The notes under the pieces are model-generated. The model made no database searches. It was not told the DNA's origin and saw only the letters and a program-made list of their open reading frames with translations. This document shows, piece by piece, positions 24,560 through 32,070 of a DNA stretch of 64,000 nt; the stretch's first letter is position 1; each line of letters begins with the position of its first letter. The translations under genes and the position numbers were made by a program. Where the stretch lies: contig NZ_CP076543.1 of NCBI RefSeq assembly GCF_030440515.1, forward strand, positions 1,488,001 through 1,552,000, read 5' to 3'. This DNA is from Streptomyces xanthophaeus. GTDB lineage: Bacteria > Actinomycetota > Actinomycetes > Streptomycetales > Streptomycetaceae.

Positions 24560-25777
24560 TCAGGCCAGCCCGGCCAGGACTGATCCGAGGAGTTCAAGGG
24601 AGTCGCGTACGTGCGGGAGCGCGAGCGGATCGCCGGCGGTGAGGGCGGCCAGCCGCTCGTGCGGGGTGGCTCCCAGCAGCGGCCCGGTGGACAGCCGCAC
24701 GCGCAGCGCGCCCAGTTCGTCGGCGAACCGCTGCCCGCCGGGCGTGGGGGCGCCGAGCCGGCCGCCGAGCCAGTCCTCCAGTTCCATCGCGTCGCCGACC
24801 CCGTGCCGGGCGAGTCCGGCGCGCAGCGGGGTGAGGTCGGCGTACAGGTGCCGGCCGGCCTGCGGGGGCCGCGCCAGTGCCCCGGCCTCCAGCAGCCGCC
24901 GGTGCGCGGCGGCGGCCACCACCCCGTGCAGGGCGGCGGCGGCGTACGCGCGCCCGGCGACGGCGTCGGGTTCGTCGAGGGCGTGCGCGGCGGCCCCCGC
25001 GACGGGTCCGGCGACCATCGCCCCGGTGGCGGTGAGGACGTCGAGGGTACGGGCACGCAGCCAGGTCCCGCGCGGGGTGTCGGGGAAGCGGACGACGGCG
25101 GCGGGCCAGCCGGCCGGCAGCATCGCCCCGGACAGGTCGACGAGGACGGCCGCCTGTTCGGGGAGCATCTCGGCGGGGCTCAGGACCAGGGTGTCGTGGG
25201 GACGGTGGACGGTGTCGCGCCAGCTCTCGTCACTGACGACGAACAGTCCGGCGGATTCGGCGGCCTCGCAGGCCTCGCGGAGCATCTCGGGCGGCGGCAC
25301 GGTCGCCGTGGGGTCGTCCGCGACCGACAGCAGCAGCACGCGCGGGTCACCGCCCTCGGCGCGCACCCGCCGGACGGTCTCCAGCAGGGCGTAGGGGTCG
25401 GGAATCCCGCCGCACTCGGCCGGGGTCGGCACGTGGTAGGCGCGCCGTCCCAGCAGCCGGACCTGCGGGGTCCACCAGGCGGGACAGGGCCGGGGCAGCA
25501 TCACGTCTCCCCCGTACGCCCCGAGCAGGGCCAGGAGCAGCGCGGGGGCTCCGGGGCCCGCGGCCACGTTCTCGGGGGAGGTGGCCAGCCCCCGCCGCCC
25601 CCAGTGCCGGCAGGCGGCCACCCGTACGGCCTCGCCGCCGCCCGGGGGCTCGGGGGCGGCGCGTCCGGCGGCCGCGGCGAGGACGGAGAGCAGCTCGGGG
25701 AGCACGGGCAGGCCGGGCTGGGGGGCGGGCGGGCCGTACCGGACCGGGCCGCGGCCCTCCGCCGCCGTGCGCTGCAT
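24560..25777 (-). CDS. Aminotransferase-fold protein lacking any lysine (pseudo-enzyme)
   Basis: The fold is class I/II PLP aminotransferase: NVAAGPGAPALLLALLGAYG, SVADDPTATVPP (where active enzymes have NPxNPTG), VVSDESWRDTVH (cf. VSDEiY) and LVDLSGAMLPAGWPAAVV at the Schiff-base segment (cf. S.SK.f...GwR.G). The lysine is replaced by Gly, and there is no lysine anywhere in the protein, so it cannot carry PLP in the normal way. Start uncertain: ATG at 25777 or GTG at 25786 or 25849; only the earlier residues beyond 25777 are arginine-rich and doubtful. It probably has a structural or binding role. The NAPE-PLD-like gene follows 31 bases downstream. Confidence 0.75.
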   Translation of the reverse strand: MQRTAAEGRGPVRYGPPAPQPGLPVLPELLSVLAAAAGRAAPEPPGGGEAVRVAACRHWGRRGLATSPENVAAGPGAPALLLALLGAYGGDVMLPRPCPAWWTPQVRLLGRRAYHVPTPAECGGIPDPYALLETVRRVRAEGGDPRVLLLSVADDPTATVPPPEMLREACEAAESAGLFVVSDESWRDTVHRPHDTLVLSPAEMLPEQAAVLVDLSGAMLPAGWPAAVVRFPDTPRGTWLRARTLDVLTATGAMVAGPVAGAAAHALDEPDAVAGRAYAAAALHGVVAAAAHRRLLEAGALARPPQAGRHLYADLTPLRAGLARHGVGDAMELEDWLGGRLGAPTPGGQRFADELGALRVRLSTGPLLGATPHERLAALTAGDPLALPHVRDSLELLGSVLAGLA

Positions 25778-25886
25778 CCCCGCCACCGCTTCCCGCCTTC
25801 CGCGCTCGCCCTGCCACGCCCGCCGGGCCCGCCGGGCCCCGCGACGCACCGCGATGCCCCACGGCGCCCCGCCAGACCTGACCTTT

Positions 25887-25908
25887 ATACGATTATTTAG
25901 GACCGTAT
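25887..25908. promoter_or_regulatory. AT-rich island with ATACG/CGTAT inverted repeat
   Basis: A 25-base AT-rich patch in a >70% GC surrounding contains ATACG at 25887-25891 and CGTAT at 25904-25908. It sits upstream of the aminotransferase-like gene (leftward) and just past the stop of another leftward gene, a natural place for a promoter and operator. Confidence 0.4.
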
Positions 25909-25939
25909 GCCTGTTGTGCGGGACCCCCGCCCCCGCGCG

Positions 25940-26512
25940 TCAGCCCTTGCGCCCCACCATCGCCAGGAGCCTGGTCTGCGCATCCGCGCCCGAGGGGACC
26001 TCCACCGGCTCGGCGTACGCGCCACTGGCCGCGAGCCCGTCGGCGTACGGCATGATCTCCTTGATCGAGAACTCGACGAGGCTGTCGGGCAGCCGGTCCT
26101 GCGCGCCGATACCCCGGGCGAGATCCCAGGTGTGCACGACACAGTCGGCGGTCAGCTCCGAGCAGTACGCCGATCCGAGCGCGGGCCCGTACGACAGGCG
26201 CACGGTCCGGTCCATCGCGCCGGACGCGGCGAAGGCGGCGTGTGCGGCGGCCGAGGCCCGGTCCCAGGCGGCGACCGGGTCGTCACCCAGCACGTCGCCG
26301 GAGAACCTGCCCGCCAGCTCCTCGACCGTCCGGCCCTCGGCGACCAGCGGCGGGATCCAGAGCTGCTCCGCGGTGACGTGGTTGACCAGCTCCCGCACGT
26401 TCCATTCCGTGCACGGGGTCGGCTCCCCCCACTGGGAGCCGCGGACGTCACGCACCCGCTCGCCGAAGAGCCTCAGCGCCTCGGCATGCCGTTCGAGCAG
26501 CGTGTCCGTCAT
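25940..26512 (-). CDS. TIGR03086-type maleylpyruvate-isomerase-fold metalloprotein
   Basis: This 190-aa helical-bundle protein of the MDMPI/DinB-like family begins with LLERHAEALRLFGERVRDVR and the typical WNVRELVNHVTAEQLWIPPL segment, in which the histidine of LVNHV is a metal ligand. Later TADCVVHTWDLARGIG carries the second ligand histidine. Family members use mycothiol or act as metal-dependent transferases. GAGGG precedes the ATG. It is divergent from a methyltransferase gene, with 201 bases between. Confidence 0.85.
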   Translation of the reverse strand: MTDTLLERHAEALRLFGERVRDVRGSQWGEPTPCTEWNVRELVNHVTAEQLWIPPLVAEGRTVEELAGRFSGDVLGDDPVAAWDRASAAAHAAFAASGAMDRTVRLSYGPALGSAYCSELTADCVVHTWDLARGIGAQDRLPDSLVEFSIKEIMPYADGLAASGAYAEPVEVPSGADAQTRLLAMVGRKG

Positions 26513-26713
26513 GACCCTCACCGCCCTCTGCCATGGGGATGTGTCCCCCTGAAGGCCACTCTCCTCGCACCCGCATCGGCCTGCCACCGCCCCACCCGAT
26601 CCCCTTGGCACACACCACCTCTGTCCACATGTCAAAACGGCCATCTCAGATGACGAACTGATCGTCTACGGTGGGGACAACGCTTCGACGAGGAAACGAG
26701 GAGGGGTCCGGCC

Positions 26714-27565
26714 ATGACCGCCGCCAGGGAAGCCACCACCGGGCAAGCCGCCGCCGAGGAGACCGCCGTCTACACGCACGGCCACCACGAGTCGGTGCTG
26801 CGCTCGCACCGCTGGCGCACCGCCGAGAACTCCGCCGCGTACCTGATCGGCGAGCTGCGCCCCGGCATGCGGGTGCTGGACGTCGGCTGCGGCCCGGGCA
26901 CGATCACCGCGGACCTCGCGGAGCTGGTCGCGCCGGGCGGCCACGTCACCGCCGTCGACGCCGCCGAGGACGTCCTGGAGCAGGCCCGTGCGTGCGCCGA
27001 GGAGCGCGGCCTCGGCGACGCCGTGTCCTTCGCCACCGCGGACGTCCACGCGCTGGACTTCCCGGACGACTCCTTCGACGTGGTCCACGCCCACCAGGTG
27101 CTGCAGCACGTGGGCGATCCGGTCCAGGCTCTGCGCGAGATGCGGCGGGTGTGCCGGCCGGGCGGGATCGTGGCCGCGCGCGACGCCGACTACGCGGCGA
27201 TGACCTGGTACCCGGCCGTGCCGGGCCTGGACGACTGGCTGGGCCTGTACCGGCGGGTGGCCCGCGCCAACGGCGGCGAACCGGACGCCGGACGCCACCT
27301 GCGGGCCTGGGCCCGGCAGGCCGGTTTCACGGACGTGACCTCCTCGGCGACGGCCTGGTGCTTCGCCACCCCGGAGGAGACGGCCTGGTGGTCGGCCCTG
27401 TGGGCGGACCGCACGCAGGCCTCCGCGTACGCCTCCGTCGCCACCCGCGGCGGCCACACGACGGCCGCGGACCTGGCGGCCGTCGCCGAAGCCTGGCACG
27501 CCTGGGGCGCGGACCCGGACGCGTGGTTCTCGGTCCTGAACGCCGAGATCCTGTGCCGGGCCTGA
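26714..27565 (+). CDS. Class I SAM-dependent methyltransferase (UbiE-like)
   Basis: This 283-aa protein has the complete class I core: motif I VLDVGCGPGTITADLAE, motif II VTAVDAAEDVLEQA, motif III-like FATADVHALDFPDDSFDVVHAH, then LQHVGDPVQALREMRRVCRPGG. An N-terminal YTHGHHESVLRSHRWRTAEN matches methyltransf_11/25 proteins acting on small molecules. The acceptor is unknown. GAGG lies upstream of the ATG. Its 3' flank carries a (CTCGC)6 repeat. The gene stands alone between two promoters by spacing. Confidence 0.87.
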   Translation: MTAAREATTGQAAAEETAVYTHGHHESVLRSHRWRTAENSAAYLIGELRPGMRVLDVGCGPGTITADLAELVAPGGHVTAVDAAEDVLEQARACAEERGLGDAVSFATADVHALDFPDDSFDVVHAHQVLQHVGDPVQALREMRRVCRPGGIVAARDADYAAMTWYPAVPGLDDWLGLYRRVARANGGEPDAGRHLRAWARQAGFTDVTSSATAWCFATPEETAWWSALWADRTQASAYASVATRGGHTTAADLAAVAEAWHAWGADPDAWFSVLNAEILCRA

Positions 27566-27600
27566 CGCCGGGTCCGACGACGGGTCCGACGGCGGGCGGC

Positions 27601-27630
27601 CTCGCCTCGCCTCGCCTCGCCTCGCCTCGC
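27601..27630. repeat. Pentanucleotide tandem repeat (CTCGC)x6
   Basis: Six perfect CTCGC units lie between the methyltransferase stop and the LppU-family gene. They are non-coding and could be a replication-slippage hotspot. Confidence 0.9.
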
Positions 27631-27704
27631 CCGCGGGAGTGTCAGCCCGTTGATATAGCGTGCGCACGTCAATACGCATGTCACGCACACCGGGGGACAC
27701 ACCC

Positions 27705-28121
27705 ATGACCCAACCGCCTCAGGGAGCCTCACCCCAGCAGTCGCCGGCCCCGCCACCGCCCGCGGCGCCGTCCCGGGGCGGGGGCATCGGCGGCCGGAAG
27801 GCCCTGGGGATCATCGGGGCCGTGGCCGTCGCCGTCGGGGTCGGCGTAGGCTACTCCTTCCTGAGCGAGGACGGCGCGGACCGTGCCGTGGCCGGCGACT
27901 GCCTCAGGAACGACGGGGACCCGGTCTTCCCCGACCTGCGCGTGGTCGACTGCGGCGACACCGACGCCGAATACAAGGTGGTCCAGGTGCTCCACGACAC
28001 GGTCGACACCGCCAGGTGCCTGGGGGTGTCGGACGTCGGCTACGAGGAGCAGGCCGACAGGGCCCGGCACAAGACCGGCAAGCGGTACGTGCTCTGCTTC
28101 GACGGGATCAAGAAGAAGTAG
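27705..28121 (+). CDS. LppU/SCO3897-family membrane protein
   Basis: This 138-aa protein has a Pro/Ala-rich cytosolic N terminus (~25 residues), one membrane helix (GIIGAVAVAVGVGVGYSF, ~33-52), and an extracytoplasmic domain with paired cysteines in GDCLRNDGDPVFPDLRVVDC and ARCLG...YVLCF. This is the LppU/SCO3897 pattern. Function unknown in the family. GGGGGA lies upstream of the ATG at 27705. The stop overlaps the convergent DUF5107 gene by 14 bases. Confidence 0.85.
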   Translation: MTQPPQGASPQQSPAPPPPAAPSRGGGIGGRKALGIIGAVAVAVGVGVGYSFLSEDGADRAVAGDCLRNDGDPVFPDLRVVDCGDTDAEYKVVQVLHDTVDTARCLGVSDVGYEEQADRARHKTGKRYVLCFDGIKKK

Positions 28122-30108
28122 GCGGCCGCATCCGGAAGTCGTAGCGCGCCGGCAGCGGGCAGTCGGTGAGGGTGGACCAGACCTCGGCGAGGGTCTCCTC
28201 GCCCTCCCGCAGGTCCGGGAGTTCGAAGCCGTCCTCGAAGACCCGGCGGGCCGCCCGCACATGCCCCTCCGCCGCGAGGAGCCGGGCCGCGAGGAGCCGG
28301 AAACGGCCCTGTTCGCGCAGGGCGGGCCGCAGCCGGTCCCAGACGGCTCGTGCCTGCGGCAGCCGGCCCGCCGCGAGGAGGGCGGTCATCGCCTCCTGGC
28401 CGAGCGCCGACTCGGCGGCCGTCCACGGTTCGCTGCCGCGGCTCTCCACGGCCAGGTCCTCGAAGGCCGCCGCGAATCCGTCGGCCGCCCTCTCCGCATC
28501 GCCCGCCAGGGCGTCCGCCACCGCCAGGTTCCGCAGCAGCGGCCACCGCGAGGGGGCCAGCGCCAGCCCGCGCTCCCAGCTGCGCACCGCCTGGGCCACG
28601 TCCCCGGCATGCCACTGGGCCACACCCAGGTGGTACTCCGTCAGCGGATCCGCCGGGGCCGTCTCCAGCATGTCCCGCCAGTGCGCGGCAACCAGGCTCG
28701 GCCCCGGCGGAACCACCCGGCGCGGAGCCGGCAGGACGCCCGTGCGCCAGAGCTGGAGCCACGGCTCCTGCTCCTCCCCGAGCGTGTCCTGGGCGAAGGG
28801 GGTGCCGGGCAGCTCGAAGCCCCCGCACAGCAGCTCCAGCGCGCCCCAGCCGGAGCCCTGTGCCAGCCGCTCCCCCGGCTCTGCGTCGGCACGGCCGCGC
28901 CACGCCTCGTACGCCGCGTCCACCCGCTCCCTCGGCAGTACGGCGTCCAGCGCGCCCTCGGCCGCGCCGCGGGCCGAAGCCCAGTCCGCGCCGTGCACCT
29001 GCGCCGGATCCGCAGCCAGCGGCCCGTACGCCTCCAGCCAGCTGAACTCCGCCCCGCCCTCCAGCCGTACGTGCTCCAGCTGCGTCCGGGCCAGACCGGC
29101 CTGGATCTCCGCGTAGCCGCCGGTGCCCGGCTCGGTCAGCCACTCCTGCCAGCGCCGGCCACCGCCGCCCGCGCCCCACACGAACAGCTTGCGCCCGCTC
29201 AGCCGCGCGGTGGAGGTCTGCACGAGCCCGTGCCCGGCGGCGTCCAGGGCGGCGATCCAAGGGCGGGCCCCGCCCTGGACCTCGTAGAAGAAGTCGGCCG
29301 GATACTCGCCGCGCAGCGGGTACGTGCGGTCCGCGCCCTCCCACTCCGGTACGGGGATGCGGCGCAGCGCGCGCTCGTAGCCGAAGTGCCAGGCCTCGTC
29401 GGCGGGGGCGAGCACCCGGGTGCCGGAGTCCTCCGGGACGGCGGTGTTGGACCACCAATACACGGGGGCGGGCCGCTCGTGCGGGTTGCGCACGCGGACG
29501 CCGACGTAGAGGAACTCCGAGTCCTCCGGCAGCCACAGGTCCACCTGGAAGGGCAGGTCGCGCAGCCGCTCCCACTCCCACAGCCGGACCATCACGCCCC
29601 CGTCGGGGGCCGGGACGAGCGCGGCGTGCACCGGGGCGCAGGACAGGGTGGTGTGCCCGGTCGCACCGGTGTTCCACTCGATGCCGCCGGAGAACCAGGC
29701 CCCGTTGAGGGCGAAGTTGGCGGGCTGGAACACCGGGTTGCGGTAGAGGAGTTCACGGCCGGTCGGCAGGTGCACGAGCGAGTGGACGCGCCCGCCCAGC
29801 CCCGGGAGCACGGTGACCCGCAGGTGGTCGTTCTCGATGACGATCGACTCGAACTCCCGCTCCGCGCGCTCCCGTCCGTACCCGTCGCGGATCCGTACGG
29901 GCAGGAGCGAGCGCAGGGGCTCGTAGCCGATCTGCCGTGCCATGTCGCGCGGCATCCCCTGGCGCCCGGGGGCACCTCCCAGCGGTAGCTGGGGGAGCTC
30001 GTCCAGTACGTGCGCCTCGTCGGGCGCGCGCAGGGCGGGCAGCGGGTTGTCCGAGCCCAACGGGGCTGCGGGGAGGGTCAGTACGGCACGTCGGACGGTG
30101 GTGGCCAT
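28108..30108 (-). CDS. DUF5107 plus TPR protein
   Basis: The product has 666 aa. The N-terminal ~400 residues are a DUF5107 domain: NDHLRVTVLPGLGGRVHSLV, then ELLYRNPVFQPANFALNGAW and FSGGIEWNTGATGHTTLSCA, a galactose-mutarotase-like beta-sandwich (note the aldose-binding arrangement of His and Glu residues). The C-terminal third is helical TPR: DPLTEYHLGVAQWHAGDVAQ and later LAVADALAGDAERAADGFAA. Members accompany glycan metabolism genes; here the next gene upstream is an arginase-fold protein, so context does not help. Start MATTVRRAV is preferred over a GTG/ATG 7 codons upstream. Cytoplasmic. Confidence 0.83.
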   Translation of the reverse strand: MATTVRRAVLTLPAAPLGSDNPLPALRAPDEAHVLDELPQLPLGGAPGRQGMPRDMARQIGYEPLRSLLPVRIRDGYGRERAEREFESIVIENDHLRVTVLPGLGGRVHSLVHLPTGRELLYRNPVFQPANFALNGAWFSGGIEWNTGATGHTTLSCAPVHAALVPAPDGGVMVRLWEWERLRDLPFQVDLWLPEDSEFLYVGVRVRNPHERPAPVYWWSNTAVPEDSGTRVLAPADEAWHFGYERALRRIPVPEWEGADRTYPLRGEYPADFFYEVQGGARPWIAALDAAGHGLVQTSTARLSGRKLFVWGAGGGGRRWQEWLTEPGTGGYAEIQAGLARTQLEHVRLEGGAEFSWLEAYGPLAADPAQVHGADWASARGAAEGALDAVLPRERVDAAYEAWRGRADAEPGERLAQGSGWGALELLCGGFELPGTPFAQDTLGEEQEPWLQLWRTGVLPAPRRVVPPGPSLVAAHWRDMLETAPADPLTEYHLGVAQWHAGDVAQAVRSWERGLALAPSRWPLLRNLAVADALAGDAERAADGFAAAFEDLAVESRGSEPWTAAESALGQEAMTALLAAGRLPQARAVWDRLRPALREQGRFRLLAARLLAAEGHVRAARRVFEDGFELPDLREGEETLAEVWSTLTDCPLPARYDFRMRPPTSS

Positions 30109-30173
30109 GAGGGAAATGGAACACGCCACGACGGGCGGTGCACAGGGGTTCCGCGGATCACCACCGGTCAGGA

Positions 30174-31073
30174 TTACGCAAAGACGCCCGCGACCAGGTC
30201 GGCGAGGAGGGCGCCCGCACGTCCGTCCGGATCCAGGTCCGGGTCGTAGATCGTGACGTTGAGCCCGGCACAGCGCGGCGAGCCCACGAGGACGGCGAGC
30301 AGTTCGGCGAGTTCGTCGGGGAGCAGGCCCCCGGGGTCGGGGCTGTCCACGGCCGGCATGACGGCGGGGTCCAGCACGTCGGCGTCCAGGTGCACCCAGA
30401 ACCCGGCGGTCTCCGGCGGGTGCAGCCCGTCCAGGGCGGCCCGGGCCACCGGTCCCGCGCCGCGCCGGCGGATCTCCCCGACGGTGGCGACGGAGATCCC
30501 GGCCGCGTGCAGCTCGGCGAGGTCCGGGTCGCCGTCGCGCAGGCCGAAAAGCCGTACGTCCTCGTCGCGCAGGTAGGGGCCGCGCCCTTCCAGATCGGCG
30601 AGGTCCGCCTGGCCGCGGCCGGTCGACAGGGCGAGCTCCTCGCCGCCGGCGGCGCCGACGGGTCCGTTCACGGCCTCGTTGCCGGGGTGGCGGAAGTCGG
30701 CGGAGCCGTCGATGGCGGCCAGGCCGTAGCGTCCCAGGCGGCGCATGGCGAGGGCCGCGCCGAGCTGGATGGAGCAGTCTCCGCCGAGCACGACGGGGAA
30801 CTCCCCCGCCCGCAGGTGCCGTTCGATGCGGTCGGCGAGGGTGACGGTGTAGGCGGCGAGGGCCTCGGCGTGGAAGACGCCGTCGCCCTCGCGCCAGTCG
30901 CCCCGGTCGTAGCGGGGCGGCACCACCACCCCGCCCTCGATGGCACCGAGCCGGGCCAACAGGCCTTGCTCGCGCAGGGCCCCGGCGAGCTTGTAGACGC
31001 CCGGCACGGCGCCGGGCGCGGGCGGGCGCAGCCCGAGGTTGGAGGGGGCGTCGAGGAGCACGAGGGTTCGCAT
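30174..31073 (-). CDS. Arginase-fold protein with substituted metal ligands
   Basis: This 299-aa protein has the ureohydrolase fold: VVLGGDCSIQLGAALAM (canonical GGDHS) at 97-101, IDGSADFRHP at 122-126 (canonical DAHxD) and HLDADVLDPA at 228-236. Relative to arginases, His101 becomes Cys100 and His126 becomes Ser124, so two of the manganese ligands are missing while the three acidic ones remain. Some actinobacterial arginase-like proteins carry the Cys, but Ser in place of the second His is unusual. Either an altered metal site or a binding protein is likely. It lies 65 bases upstream of the DUF5107 gene and on the same strand. Confidence 0.82.
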   Translation of the reverse strand: MRTLVLLDAPSNLGLRPPAPGAVPGVYKLAGALREQGLLARLGAIEGGVVVPPRYDRGDWREGDGVFHAEALAAYTVTLADRIERHLRAGEFPVVLGGDCSIQLGAALAMRRLGRYGLAAIDGSADFRHPGNEAVNGPVGAAGGEELALSTGRGQADLADLEGRGPYLRDEDVRLFGLRDGDPDLAELHAAGISVATVGEIRRRGAGPVARAALDGLHPPETAGFWVHLDADVLDPAVMPAVDSPDPGGLLPDELAELLAVLVGSPRCAGLNVTIYDPDLDPDGRAGALLADLVAGVFA

Positions 31074-31188
31074 GCCCTCATCCTGTGCGATGCCACCCCG
31101 CGGGGCCCTGCATTTCCCCGGCGCCGCCGCACCCGGGCCGAGAGCGGCGAGGGCCCTTCGTGATCGCGACGGTTTCGCGCGGCGGTCT

Positions 31189-31584
31189 CTACAGGGGGCC
31201 CTGAAGGTAGACCCTGGTGTGCGAGACCCGTGCGGAGGTCGCGGCGAAGGAGATGGAGCGCCGTTCGCTCTCCACGGACACCCTCAGGCTCGTCGGCGAG
31301 CCGTCCTGCACGATGCGCACCGCGCGTTGCGCCTCTGCGAGAAGACCTGCCACTCGCAGTTCGGTGACACCGGTGAACTCGATCCAGAAGCGCAGCGTGT
31401 TGTAGGCCTTCCGGGACCACTCCGGCTCGGGGTACGGCGGTAGCTGCTGGGTCTCGAATCCGAAGGTGACCGATGTTCCGCGCTCGTCGATGTGGATATG
31501 GAAGAAGTGACAGGTGTCCAGGTCAGGTACGGGCGACGCGCCGTACAGTGCCTGCAGTTCCGGCCAGGTGATCATCTCGCTCAC
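31189..31584 (-). CDS. Imm50-like immunity protein, second copy
   Basis: A 131-aa protein whose layout (ITWPELQALYGASPVPDLDT, TELRVAGLLAEAQRAVRIVQ, RVYLQGPL) parallels the gene upstream, which fits the Imm50 (immunity protein 50) family of polymorphic toxin systems. It starts with GTG 3 bases after the stop of the first copy, so the pair is translationally coupled. Its place downstream of the RHS toxin gene indicates a role in neutralising that toxin or a related one. It is shorter and more diverged than its neighbour. Alternative start at ATG three codons in. Confidence 0.65.
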   Translation of the reverse strand: MSEMITWPELQALYGASPVPDLDTCHFFHIHIDERGTSVTFGFETQQLPPYPEPEWSRKAYNTLRFWIEFTGVTELRVAGLLAEAQRAVRIVQDGSPTSLRVSVESERRSISFAATSARVSHTRVYLQGPL

Positions 31585-31587
31585 TTT

Positions 31588-32070
31588 TCACACACGCTCG
31601 AAGAAGGTGTTCGCGTACGGCGGCGGGACCATCGGTGGGAGCCTGTTCTCGAGGGGCCGGGTGAAATGGTGCCGCCCGCTGTCGCCGCCGTCCGCATCGC
31701 GGGTGAAGACGCTGATCCTTCCCACGAGGAGTGAGGCGTTCGACGTGAAGGAGACCGATACCCCAGGAGCCGCCAGCTCCACGGCCAGCCGGTGGTCGGG
31801 CAACGGTCGCAGCGCGATGTCCGCCGTGACCGGAGGCCGCCATCCCTCCATCCTGAAATCCTGGACCATGGAGAACTGGATGTGGAACTGCATGGTGTCC
31901 CCCGGTTCCCCGCTCCAGCGGTCGGGGAACCTCGGCAGGTCGAGGCGCAAGGTCACGGTCGGGTCCCATCCGTCCAGGTGCACCGATCGCACGCGCACGC
32001 CTGTCAGGTCCGGAACGTGGTCGTAATACTGACCGAGATCCGCGTTTACGACGAATTCATTCCAAGTCAT
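31588..32070 (-). CDS. Imm50-like immunity protein, first copy
   Basis: A 160-aa protein with the Imm50 pattern: MTWNEFVVNADLGQYYDHVP, then a strand region DLTGVRVRSVHLDGWDPTVT, RLDLPRFPDRWSGEPGDTMQ and FSMVQDFRMEGWRPP. ATG at 32070 lies within the last codons of the RHS toxin gene and overlaps it by 14 bases, so each round of toxin translation ends where immunity translation begins. Such coupling is expected for a cognate antitoxin. Identity of the bound toxin domain is inference from gene order. Confidence 0.7.
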   Translation of the reverse strand: MTWNEFVVNADLGQYYDHVPDLTGVRVRSVHLDGWDPTVTLRLDLPRFPDRWSGEPGDTMQFHIQFSMVQDFRMEGWRPPVTADIALRPLPDHRLAVELAAPGVSVSFTSNASLLVGRISVFTRDADGGDSGRHHFTRPLENRLPPMVPPPYANTFFERV

